This document shows positions 48,398-57,299 of a stretch of 64,000 nucleotides of DNA, one piece after another. The number at the start of each line of letters is the position of its first letter. The stretch's first letter is position 1. This DNA is from Stentor roeselii (Eukaryota; Ciliophora; Heterotrichea; Heterotrichida; Stentoridae): assembly GCA_006503475.1 (NCBI GenBank), contig RSEH01000124.1:1-64000 (forward strand), read 5' to 3'. The translations under genes were made by a program, and so were the position numbers. The notes beneath the pieces were generated by a model. The model saw only the letters and a program-made list of their open reading frames with translations, had not been told where the DNA came from and did not search any database.

Positions 48398-50509
48398 CTA
48401 AATGTATTTCTTGATTATTGTAAGGATTGTCTCATGCGTGCTTGGCTTTGAGATGTAAGAAACCATGCCTGACTCGTAGCATTTTGAGATGTCTTCTTGG
48501 GAAGAGTAGGCTGTATGGGCGATTATTGCTGGGAATCTTGATATTTTTCCTTGTGAGTATAACTGGCTTATCAACCTACTCGCTTCCCAACCGTCCATCA
48601 CAGGCATGCTGAGGTCCATTATGATGCACTTCAGAGGACTTCTCATCTTATCACAGCCTATTACCTTGTCAACTGCCATCTGACCGTTTACTGCTTCAAT
48701 GAATTCAATGCCTTCGCCTTTCAGCAAATTGCCAAGACACATACGATTTAATTCATTATCATCGACTATCATGATTCTTGTAGGATTTCTTTCGAAAGAC
48801 TTGAAATTCAGTTGTCTGAAGTCACAGCATGATGCAGATTCACAAGGAATTTCTATTTCATCATCACTCATCGGGTCTATTGAAAGACTTTTCAGGGATT
48901 TTGAGTTCGTTCTACGATGACGAGTTGTTGGAAGATCGATTTTAAAGGAAAAGTCTGAACCATGACCTAATATTGAGGTGAAGGACAGAGAGGAGTTGAA
49001 ATTTTCAAGGATCTTTTGACATACATGAAGACTCAGCCCGTTTATACCTGTGCTTGAAGTGTCGCTTAACATGCTCAGCAACTGCTTCTTTCTTTCTTCG
49101 GGAATACCCACACCGGTGTCTTTCACACCGATGACGATTTGACAACCTTCTGTTCTGGCATAAAGCTTGATTTTTCCGAGAGAGGTGTACTTTAGAGCGT
49201 TGGTTAGAAGGTTGACTACCACCTTCTGGATTCGGTAGGCGTCAGTGATTACTCGCTCTGGAAGTAATGTATCGATTTTAGAGAAAATTCGCACTTTTTT
49301 GTAGACTGCTTGGAAACGGATGGTGTCTAAACACGTCCTAAGGTCTTCTTTCAAGTTCATTTCTGACTTATACGCAATAAACCTTCCAGCAGTGAGATCC
49401 GAGTAATCAAGTATATCATTAATCTGATAAGTCAACAACTTAGTACAAGTCTTAATCGCTTGCACCTTATCCTGTGCCTCTTTTTCAAACCTCTTCAACA
49501 ATTCATCAGAAATGAGATTAATACAATTAATAGGTGTTCTTAACTCATGAGAAATCGATCGAATAATCAAATTTTTCATTTTATTCTCAGCTGAAATTCT
49601 TTCAAGATTAAGAATAGTAGAAACATCCTTAATAGTAATCATACAGCAAGTCTCATGTCCCCATTTTAACTTATGAGCGCGACATTCAAACTGCTTCGAG
49701 CGAATAACCATTACACCAAATGACTTTTCACTCAAATCATCAACCATAAACCTCCTGACCTCATTAATCACATTCAACTGCCCAGGCAAACTCGAATTTT
49801 CCTCTAAAGCAAAAATCGACTGGTCTCCAAGCAACTCCTTAACAATATTATTTTCAAATTTCACCTGCAAAGCCGAGTTGATCACAATGAGACCATCAGG
49901 AAAAAGTTGTAAAACATCTAGAAATTGATTACGAGCTTCTTTGCACTGTTGTTTTACTTTAAAGTTCGTGATAAGCAGCTGATTTTTCGTTGAGTCAATG
50001 TCAACTGACAGTAAAATCGTGAGAAAAGTCGTCGCGAAGACTGAGGTGGTCTTTCCAGTGACTCCAAAAATTAATGAAAAATCAGCGCTGGTGAGACAAA
50101 GCCAGACAAGCACATGTTTTACTAGAACCATTGAAACCCAGAGGTTGTTAGAGTAAATTCCAGTTTCATGAGCTTTCATAATGACTGTGGAAAGAATGCA
50201 ATAAACGATTTCAATACGATTTTCTGATTTATAAGCCAAGTACTTCAGTGAGAACAGGACGAATTGCATGTGAAGGACCATGAAGGTCTTTTTAATGAAG
50301 TTTGAAGAACTGGAACATTTGCAGTGAATGAAGATCATCAGGGTAAAGACCAGCAGAAGCAAGGCTTGATTATTTCCAAAGGCCTCGTCGTATGAAGACA
50401 TCAACCAGACCAACAAGCGGGCAGGGACTGAAACAATCCAAACGACGCAGAAGGTTTTTCTAAGTTTTTCGTAGTGATCTGAAAAAATTTCATCCAAACA
50501 GGACGACAT
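48398..50509 (-). CDS. Hybrid sensor histidine kinase with receiver domain
   Basis: 703 residues. About six hydrophobic segments occupy residues 20-190, then a PAS-like segment (LFPDGLIVINSALQVKFENN), the dimerisation/phosphoacceptor helix with H-box SISHELRTP near residue 320, an HATPase domain (VVNLLTNALKYTS N-box; GVKDTGVGIPEE G-box), and a C-terminal receiver (RIMIVDDNEL; phospho-Asp in IIMDLSMPVMDG near 632; ISKPS for the conserved Lys). All catalytic positions are intact, so it should autophosphorylate and pass phosphate to its own receiver. A separate Hpt protein would be the next step; none is in the window. The membrane-embedded sensor is unlike well-known bacterial sensors. Confidence 0.9.
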   Translation of the reverse strand: MSSCLDEIFSDHYEKLRKTFCVVWIVSVPARLLVWLMSSYDEAFGNNQALLLLVFTLMIFIHCKCSSSSNFIKKTFMVLHMQFVLFSLKYLAYKSENRIEIVYCILSTVIMKAHETGIYSNNLWVSMVLVKHVLVWLCLTSADFSLIFGVTGKTTSVFATTFLTILLSVDIDSTKNQLLITNFKVKQQCKEARNQFLDVLQLFPDGLIVINSALQVKFENNIVKELLGDQSIFALEENSSLPGQLNVINEVRRFMVDDLSEKSFGVMVIRSKQFECRAHKLKWGHETCCMITIKDVSTILNLERISAENKMKNLIIRSISHELRTPINCINLISDELLKRFEKEAQDKVQAIKTCTKLLTYQINDILDYSDLTAGRFIAYKSEMNLKEDLRTCLDTIRFQAVYKKVRIFSKIDTLLPERVITDAYRIQKVVVNLLTNALKYTSLGKIKLYARTEGCQIVIGVKDTGVGIPEERKKQLLSMLSDTSSTGINGLSLHVCQKILENFNSSLSFTSILGHGSDFSFKIDLPTTRHRRTNSKSLKSLSIDPMSDDEIEIPCESASCCDFRQLNFKSFERNPTRIMIVDDNELNRMCLGNLLKGEGIEFIEAVNGQMAVDKVIGCDKMRSPLKCIIMDLSMPVMDGWEASRLISQLYSQGKISRFPAIIAHTAYSSQEDISKCYESGMVSYISKPSTHETILTIIKKYI

Positions 50510-50583
50510 TATAAACCATCGTCTTTTCGAAAAAAATAGAAAACATTCTAAAATCTTTCTTTTTTTAACACCCTAATCATAAT

Positions 50584-52590
50584 TTAACTCTTTTTTAATA
50601 TCCTGTTGGAAATGCTTCCTGAAAACTTCCTGAAATGACTTGACTTCTGTGTCTTCGGGATCATGTCAAAAGTTTGAAAAGACCCAAGTGATCGATTCGC
50701 TGAAAATGCAGAAGTTGACAAGGCAGGGGTTTGAGGACTGGACTCACATGAAGGGAACTTCGAGACTTCAGAAGCGATTCTCTTGTCATCGATTTTTTTC
50801 TGTTCTTCAAATTTGATGATTTCTTCTCTTGTGAAGCGATTGACGAACTCATCAATGGCCATTGAAGGTTCAGGGGCATAGATAACAGGTTTGTTTTTTA
50901 ATAAACGAATTTTAATATTTCTCGAGCCGAAAAGGTAAAAACCTGGATCTTGCCTCACAAAAGGAATTTTTAAAGGTCGCTTTAAGTTGTTCACGAATTC
51001 AGCCATTGCGAAGTCAAGAGGGTCTCCTCTGACTGGAATGTAAAGAGGAAGCGAGTTCTGAGAAAAGAAAAGTCGCTCTCGTAAAGCGAAGTTCTCACTT
51101 TTTAACTCTCGTAAGACCTCGACCACCCTGGTTAACACGTTTTGATAATAAAGAATCGTTTTTGACTGTTCTAGAAGTTTTTCGCTGAGTTTTTCAGAGT
51201 GCTCGTAAATTGAACTATTTTCAAAAACACTCTTGAAATCGATGTCTCGCACGTTTTTTAAACAGGCTCGAGAGTCAGTGATTAAGGTTTCGAATAAGTT
51301 ACTCGCGTTTTTCATGATGTTTTCGAAGTTGCCTGAAAGTTTGTTTTTTTGGTGACTGGCCTTTTCTCGGACTCCTGCTTTTTGACTTGTTAAGAAACGG
51401 GTTTCGAGTTCTTTACATTTTTTCATCCAGGTGAAAACTTCTTCTTTGTGGGATTCAGTTGATTTTTTTAAGGTTTCTTTCAGTTTTTCTATCTCCTGAA
51501 GCAGGTCTTTTATTAAATGGGAGTCGCTTTGGAAGAAATCTTTTTCTTTAAAGGTCTCTAGGGTCTTTTTAATGGTTTTTTCTTGGAAAAGATCGTTTTT
51601 CAGTTGTGAGTTCTCGAAAAGTACCTGTTCTTTTTCAGAGGTAAGAATTTCTAAAGATGATTTTAAAAAATTACCTTCTTTAAACAGTTTTGAATTCTCA
51701 TTTTCCAGGTCTTTCAAAGCTTTTTCAAATGTTTTCTGCATTTGTTGATGGCCCTGTAGCTGTTTTTTCAGTTTTTTCTTAAGATTTTCAATGATCTCGT
51801 CTTTTCCCTGCAGAAGTCCTCGAGTTTCTTTTAATGATTTAGAGGCCTGGTCGAAGTTTCTCTGATCAGCTTTAAGTTTAAGCAGGTCTGCCCTAAGCAG
51901 CTGATTTTCAGTCAAGGTCTTTTCTTTCGCTGATTCTTTTGAAAGCGCCCGGGCCTTGAGTTGAACGATTTCTTTATTTTTTTCTTCTAATTGCTTTTGC
52001 AACAAGAGACTTTCCTCATTCAGGTCTTTTTTTAATTCGTTTGAATTCGCTCGAAGCTCAAGTTTTTCTGAGCTTTTTACTTGTTTTTCAGAACTTCTGA
52101 TATCCAGAGATTCAAAAACCTTTAAACGAGCTGAAAGTCCTTCAACGATTGACTCGAGGAACTGAGAGTATTGAGAATGGTCTTGAAATGAACTTTGGAA
52201 GAAATCGCTCCAGTCGTTGTAAGCGGAAAAGTCTTGAAATTGATTTTTGTTGAGATTTTTCAAATTTTCTTTAAGGTCTTTAATGTTTTTCTCACTGTTT
52301 TTGAAATTTGACTGAAACATTTCTTGGACTTCTAATGAAAACTCTACGAATACGCCTTTTGTTGAGGAAAAACTGGATTTTGGGGATTTTAGGTCGAGTC
52401 TTCCTTCGAGAATTGATTTTGATTTCAAGATGAATTCGAATGAAACTTGAGAGGATTTTGATGGAATGTCTAAGGAACAGGTTGATACAGGGGAATAGAA
52501 AATTTTGGATTTTGAATGGTGTGTCAAGTTTAACTCGTCGAAGTCAAAGGAACACTTTAACAACTTTAGTTCTAGTAAAAAAGTGGACAT
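50584..52590 (-). CDS. Coiled-coil protein with N-terminal C2-like region and ciliate C-terminal module
   Basis: 668 residues. Residues 1-95 are beta-rich (FLLELKLLKCSFDFDEL, then VSFEFILKSKSILEGRL) and could be an NT-C2-like domain. About 105-500 is long coiled coil rich in Lys, Glu and Leu. Residues about 530-605 (PLDFAMAEFVNNLKRPLKIP, then FVRQDPGFYLFGSRNI and MAIDEFVNRFTREEI) resemble the short module with xxDxALxxFxNN...PF.R...G.Y.FG that ends many ciliate coiled-coil proteins, perhaps related to the GAS2 domain that binds microtubules. The protein is probably cytoskeletal or basal-body associated. The ATG is directly preceded by TAA. Confidence 0.6.
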   Translation of the reverse strand: MSTFLLELKLLKCSFDFDELNLTHHSKSKIFYSPVSTCSLDIPSKSSQVSFEFILKSKSILEGRLDLKSPKSSFSSTKGVFVEFSLEVQEMFQSNFKNSEKNIKDLKENLKNLNKNQFQDFSAYNDWSDFFQSSFQDHSQYSQFLESIVEGLSARLKVFESLDIRSSEKQVKSSEKLELRANSNELKKDLNEESLLLQKQLEEKNKEIVQLKARALSKESAKEKTLTENQLLRADLLKLKADQRNFDQASKSLKETRGLLQGKDEIIENLKKKLKKQLQGHQQMQKTFEKALKDLENENSKLFKEGNFLKSSLEILTSEKEQVLFENSQLKNDLFQEKTIKKTLETFKEKDFFQSDSHLIKDLLQEIEKLKETLKKSTESHKEEVFTWMKKCKELETRFLTSQKAGVREKASHQKNKLSGNFENIMKNASNLFETLITDSRACLKNVRDIDFKSVFENSSIYEHSEKLSEKLLEQSKTILYYQNVLTRVVEVLRELKSENFALRERLFFSQNSLPLYIPVRGDPLDFAMAEFVNNLKRPLKIPFVRQDPGFYLFGSRNIKIRLLKNKPVIYAPEPSMAIDEFVNRFTREEIIKFEEQKKIDDKRIASEVSKFPSCESSPQTPALSTSAFSANRSLGSFQTFDMIPKTQKSSHFRKFSGSISNRILKKS

Positions 52591-52937
52591 TTATTTGTTG
52601 ATTAATGATGAATTTAGCGAGATTGTTAGAGTCAGTTGGATGTTTTTTTTGAGAGAATTCTTAGCGAGGAGTTGAAGATTTAGAGAAAATTTTTGCTTTT
52701 CATGTGGATTGAAAAAGGTTATTGTTGAATTGGAAAGTGATAAAATTGTACCGGTTTATATTTTAAGTATTTATATATTCTTAAAGGTTGTTAGATGTTT
52801 TAGGGTAAATTACAAGAAAATAAATATAAAATCAGTAAAATTTTGAAATTTTTAAGTATTTCTCCCAAGTATAACTCATTCCTCTAATCCTAATCCTTTA
52901 AATCAAATAAACTAACCTAACCTTACAATATTCCATA
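52591..52937. other. Short gene-free spacer
   Basis: About 350 nt between two minus-strand genes. The left part is G/T-rich on the plus strand and turns A/C-rich near 52.86 kb, where the TBC/EF-hand gene's 3' end begins. No coding-like frame was seen. Confidence 0.4.
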
Positions 52938-54944
52938 TTAAAATAAAAGGCAAGTCTGAGTACTACAAAGTCTACTACACCCATTCCTTTCTTTAACTCT
53001 CTGAACATCAGGTAAAATATCAAATCCTTTATGACTTTCCAACATCCTTTTCTTTTCTTCTTCATTTCTTTCCCAGTCCTCATTAATCTGGTGATCCCAA
53101 GCTTTCCCCTCATGAAACTCTTCACTTCCACTACATTTCCCAACTAAAAACTCAGGATCCTTCACAATTTCAACAGTATCAAAATCCTGAGGAAGATGAA
53201 CAAATGCAGGTTTAACTTGACTCTTTCTTTTTTCAAAAGAAATAACAGAAACATTGACTCCATTTTCACCAATTACTTCAATAAGATGATCAAGTTCAAG
53301 TCTAGGAATTTCATCAGTATCGACATCATTCTCAGAAAATCCAAGAACTGGAGATTTTTCAGGACTTGACAAGTTAAATTCAATAAAACCATTTTTAGGA
53401 CTTTCCAATTCAATCTTTTCAGGCGAATTTTCATTTAAAAAAAACACTTTTTCAAACAAAGGCCGCAAAAACTCTTCTTTTGATAAACTTTTAAACTGAT
53501 TCAAGTCGATTTTCTCAAAATTCATTAAATTTTTTTCACAGTTCTCTGAATAAAAAACGCTTCGAAAGTAAAGAAGTTCTTCGACGGTTTTTACAAGTTT
53601 TATCAGATCTACTCGAGAAATGAAACCTGTATTGTCTTGATCTGAACATTTAAACATTAACTCCAGTTGGTTGTTTATTCCAAAAACTAACAAAACTAGA
53701 GAAATTTTTACTGAAAATACTTGAAGAGAGTCATTCCCCTGTTGATCAAAAACTGAGAAAAATTGAATCGTTTTTTGACCAGGCCACTGAAAATTTTTAG
53801 AAAAAAAATCAGAAAAAGTTGATCTGGTGATTTGACTGAAGTTTTCAAAGATTTCTAAAGAATTTAGGATGATTAAAGCTGTGTCTCTTGAAATTGGTCC
53901 AATTGTTTCTCGTGCTTCTCGAAGGGTCTTTTCCCGGGTCTTAATTTCGAGTTGATCATCGAAAACTGGCTTTATGTTAAGTTTGAATAAAGACGTGTAA
54001 CTCGGCTTGTTTAAGCATTTTTTTATCAACTTTTCAATTGGAACTTTTTCGAGTTTTTGTAAAAGTTTTAGTTTTGCTGAAGTTGCTGAAACTTTTAATA
54101 ATTCTAAAGTTTTCTCGGTTTTTATGAGTTTTACCTCGTTTTTTAAAGAATTTCGGAAAAATCTTTGGTTTTTTCCTAGCAAGGCTAGTGCAAAGAGAAT
54201 GATGAAATCGAAACCTTGGATTAAAAGACAGTCGAATACTCGTAAAAAGTCACTTGTTAATAAAGTTGATGAAAAAAGTGAAGTGAACCAACTGTCTGCT
54301 AAACTTTTCATTAAAAAGTCAAAAACTTCTGAACTTGGCTTTGATGATGATTTTTCTTTTAGTTTTATTGACAAGTCTTCGAGGATTTGAGGTCTGAGTT
54401 TTTTAGCGAAGTCGGAAAATAATTGAGTTTCTTCTCTTCTGGGTAAAAAACCACCAGAGTTACTAAAAAATCCCTAAATAACTTAAACCTGTGGATAAAC
54501 CTCTTGATAAAGGTGAACCAAAATCACAAAAACATCAGACTCAAGTGAAAAAACCGTAAAAAGTCGAATAGATATCTGAACCAAATCAATAGTATACAAG
54601 AAATTCGGTAACCTCAACAGAAAAACATTTAAAACATTCAAAATCTTAGCAGATTTATCAGAAGTCTCAAAAAAGCTATTCACAACTTTAGCAACATCTC
54701 TCTTAACCCTTCCAAAAATCTCAGAACTCAAAAATTTTCCAGTTTTCTGTCGATTGAAAAAATCAAGAGCATCATTCGACAATACAGGATCAACCAAAGC
54801 TACCCAAATCCTGTTTAACCCTTACATCGGCCTTTGATTTCCAGGGTTATTTAAAGTAAGGTTCGATTTCTTCAATATTTCAATTCTCTCCTTTCGATTT
54901 CCATCAAAATTCAAGAAATCATTCCAAGTTTTAAAACTTTTCAT
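52938..54944 (-). CDS. TBC-like domain plus EF-hand protein (three exons)
   Basis: Spliced product of 658 residues: exon 1 54944-54826, exon 2 54810-54489, exon 3 54473-52938. The N-terminal half resembles a Rab-GAP TBC domain: WVALVDPVLSNDALDFF, VKRDVAKVVNSFF in the IxxDxxR position, and WFTSLFSSTLL followed by FLRVFDCLLIQGFDFI in the C-terminal box. The Arg finger appears as Lys and the YxQ Gln finger is not found (LYTIDLVQIS), so GAP activity is doubtful. An EF-hand follows (CSDQDNTGFISRVD), as in TBC1D8/9-type proteins, but the GRAM domains are absent. The C-terminus ends Cys-rich (CSRLCSTQTCLLF), perhaps a lipid anchor. Likely role: membrane trafficking adaptor. Confidence 0.6.
54474..54488 (-). 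other. 15-nt intron 2 in the TBC/EF-hand gene
   Basis: On the minus strand gtttaagttatttag lies between YPQ and GFFSNSGGF. Unspliced, it puts a stop right after PQV. Removal continues the frame in phase 0 into the long third exon. A at position 10; the 5' end is GTTTAA rather than the GTAA of the other four. Confidence 0.88.
54811..54825 (-). other. 15-nt intron 1 in the TBC/EF-hand gene
   Basis: On the minus strand gtaagggttaaacag splits the codon for Met in RPM/IWVALVDP. Unspliced, the frame stops at once after RPM. The sum of exons 1 and 2 is 441 nt, a whole number of codons. A at position 10. Confidence 0.9.
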
Positions 54945-54992
54945 AGCTATTTATCGAGTATTTCTCAATAATTATCGATAATTAATCACCAT

Positions 54993-55448
54993 TCAAAAAA
55001 CCTGACAACTTTTGCCACAATTGCAATTTATTCCTTTTCTTTCAGATTCTTCTCTTCCAAGGCTATCCTCAAGTCTTTTGATAGTATTTTTCAGTTCTGA
55101 GTTGAGACTTGCCTTGACTTTGAGTACTTCATGAGTGTGTTGCATTTCGAAGTCAAGCTTAGAAATGTCTTGCTCCATCATCTTCACCTGTTGAATTAAT
55201 TGGCAGTGAATACATTCGCCCTCTGCCTTGTGGATGAAAAGGTCTGAAGAGGAGAAGGGACCATTGTTGAGATTAAGCTCTTGCATTAGCTCTTGCATTA
55301 AAGCTCGTTCGACTGACTGAATCTCTACTGTTTCAGCTTGGTTCACCGTGCCAAATGAAGAATTTTCAGGATTTGACAAGTTTCTTGAGTGATTTTCACG
55401 GATTTCTACTTGAGAAGTTTCTTTTCTTCCTTCAGTTTTCGTCTGCAT
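54993..55448 (-). CDS. Small coiled-coil protein with Cys-rich C-terminus
   Basis: 151 residues if the first ATG (55448, MQTKTEGRKETSQV) is used; the frame is open further upstream without an ATG. The N-terminal half is polar, and the C-terminal half has a coiled coil (CQLIQQVKMMEQDISKL and on) ending in CNCGKSCQVF. This is the only gene in the window that ends in TGA; the next in-frame stop is a TAA seven codons later. No family is recognised. It lies 48 nt upstream of the TBC/EF-hand start on the same strand and 90 nt from the divergent gene at 55539. Confidence 0.5.
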   Translation of the reverse strand: MQTKTEGRKETSQVEIRENHSRNLSNPENSSFGTVNQAETVEIQSVERALMQELMQELNLNNGPFSSSDLFIHKAEGECIHCQLIQQVKMMEQDISKLDFEMQHTHEVLKVKASLNSELKNTIKRLEDSLGREESERKGINCNCGKSCQVF

Positions 55449-55538
55449 TCTTAATAAATGAAGTTGAAATGTTTTCGATATCTTCTTTAAAGCTAACAAT
55501 AATCATCTTGAATAGGTTTAAACTATTTCTTAACGGAA

Positions 55539-56042
55539 ATGAACTCATCGTTTATCAAAGAAGACTCAAATCAAAAGCGGTCGATTTACTCAGAGATGAA
55601 AAGAAAGATCATTGACCAAAAAGCCTTGATACCCAAGAACCTAAACATCCACAGAAGATCCACAAAGCACACACGAGTTGAAAAGTCTTTTGAAGATGCT
55701 TACAATTGTTCTCCTCGCAGTCGAGTCGCTAAAATGAAGGCAGCTCGAAAACTTTCACAATCAAGACCTTCTTCACAGGTCCTTATCACTTCAGAGTCTC
55801 CGAACTGTGCAAGAACGAATAGAAAGTTCTTGTTTAATAACAACTCTAATGCTCAAAATGAGATGCTTGAAAGGATGTCGAATCTTTGTCAGAAAGAAAG
55901 AGCGAATACGAATAAACTTTTAAGTCAAATGAGTGGCTTTAGGAAGATTATTGAGAATGATTTGAATGCTTTAGGTCAATTTAAAGGAGAGGAATGTAGA
56001 CATGCGAGAGGTTCGAAGATATTGAAAGAAAACGTGATATAA
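55539..56042 (+). CDS. Unknown basic 167-residue protein
   Basis: 167 residues, strongly basic (SRVAKMKAARKLSQSRPSSQ), low in hydrophobic residues, with a helical C-terminal third (EMLERMSNLCQKERANTNKL). Probably mostly disordered; it may bind nucleic acid or cytoskeletal polymer, but no motif settles this. The ATG at 55539 follows GGAA and starts 90 nt from a divergent gene. The stop is 22 nt from the convergent HSDL2 gene. Its reality rests on frame length, composition and close fit between neighbours. Confidence 0.5.
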   Translation: MNSSFIKEDSNQKRSIYSEMKRKIIDQKALIPKNLNIHRRSTKHTRVEKSFEDAYNCSPRSRVAKMKAARKLSQSRPSSQVLITSESPNCARTNRKFLFNNNSNAQNEMLERMSNLCQKERANTNKLLSQMSGFRKIIENDLNALGQFKGEECRHARGSKILKENVI

Positions 56043-56064
56043 AATAATTAAATGTTCTAATTAG

Positions 56065-56982
56065 CTAGGAGATGAAACCGTCTGGCATCAGCTCTTCTAG
56101 AGGCATGTTTCGGTCGTAGTTGTATTTTTTTAGTTCTGCTGGACCTAAGACTTCATCGTCTATAAAGAAGTTTCCTGAGACTTCAGATGATGCGCTTGTT
56201 AGGATTAGGTAGGAGGCGTCTGAAATTATTTCATCTTTTCTTGATCGTTTTAGTGACTCTTCACCGCCTAACACATACTGAATCGCTGCAGTTGCAATAT
56301 AAGTTCTAGGCCACAACGCATTTATACCAATTTTCCCTTTATACTCTTCAGACATGCCCAAAACACACATGCTCATTCCATACTTAGCCATAGTATAGGC
56401 CACATTCGGAGCGAACCACTTGGCTTGCATTGAAAGTTGAGGAGACATGTTAAGAATATGAGGATTTTCTGATTTCAACAAATGAGGAATGCAAAGTTTC
56501 GATACTAAAAACGTGCCACGGGTGTTAATTGAATGCATCAAGTCAAATGATTTCATAGTTGTCTCTGTTGTTGGCGTTGGAGATATGGCTGAAGCGTTGT
56601 TTACTAAAATATCGATCCCTCCAAAGGTTTTAACTACTTTTTCAATCGCTGATGCTACCTGGTCTTCGAATCTGATGTCGCATTGGATTGGGAGAGCCTT
56701 GCCTCCAAGTTTTTCTATTTCTGAAGCAGCGGTGAATATCGTTCCTTCTAGCTTTGGATGAGCATTCGATGTTTTAGCTAGAATAGCGATATTTGCACCA
56801 TCCTTAGCAGCTCTTTTAGCTACTGCCAACCCAATTCCTCTGGAAGCTCCAGTAATTACAAGTGTCTTTCCCTTAAGACTCCCAACTTTCCTAAAAGATC
56901 TGGGTTCAACATTTTTCAACACCCAATAACTCAGATTTGGTCTGAGATGATTTTTCAGAAGGTCGAGTCTTTCCATTTTCAA
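56065..56982 (-). CDS. HSDL2: HSDL2-type short-chain dehydrogenase/reductase
   Basis: 305 residues. Rossmann cofactor motif TGASRGIG (after GKTLVI), DILVNNASAIS, and the catalytic YTMAKYG (YxxxK). The segments HPKLEGTIFTAASEIEKLGG, NTRGTFLVSKLCIPHL and NALWPRTYIATAA are diagnostic of HSDL2 rather than other SDRs. HSDL2 in animals has an extra C-terminal SCP2 sterol-carrier domain and is peroxisomal or mitochondrial. This protein ends after the SDR domain (PDGFIS) and has no SKL-type peroxisomal signal. All catalytic residues are present. Substrate is probably a fatty or sterol-type keto/alcohol group, unproven. Confidence 0.9.
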   Translation of the reverse strand: MKMERLDLLKNHLRPNLSYWVLKNVEPRSFRKVGSLKGKTLVITGASRGIGLAVAKRAAKDGANIAILAKTSNAHPKLEGTIFTAASEIEKLGGKALPIQCDIRFEDQVASAIEKVVKTFGGIDILVNNASAISPTPTTETTMKSFDLMHSINTRGTFLVSKLCIPHLLKSENPHILNMSPQLSMQAKWFAPNVAYTMAKYGMSMCVLGMSEEYKGKIGINALWPRTYIATAAIQYVLGGEESLKRSRKDEIISDASYLILTSASSEVSGNFFIDDEVLGPAELKKYNYDRNMPLEELMPDGFIS

Positions 56983-57299
56983 TTGAATTGAATCGCTAAA
57001 ATAATAATTAAATAGATGACCTAAATTTCACTTAAAATAAACAAAAATTGTAAAAGTTCGATGCAGAGAATTTGAACAGAACCTTTATTAGTAAAATTTC
57101 AAGCCTAAAGTAAAATTTTTCTGACATTTTTCGAGAAATTGTTAAAAAAGTTGATTTTTTATCATATTAAATTCCATTTGTCAGGATGAAAGAATTAGAT
57201 TTAAAATTACTTAAAAATTGATTAATATATCTACCTGAAACATTTAGAAGAAAAAATTCTTTTAGTTGCCGACTCGTTTGATTGAAAAACGCTCGAATC

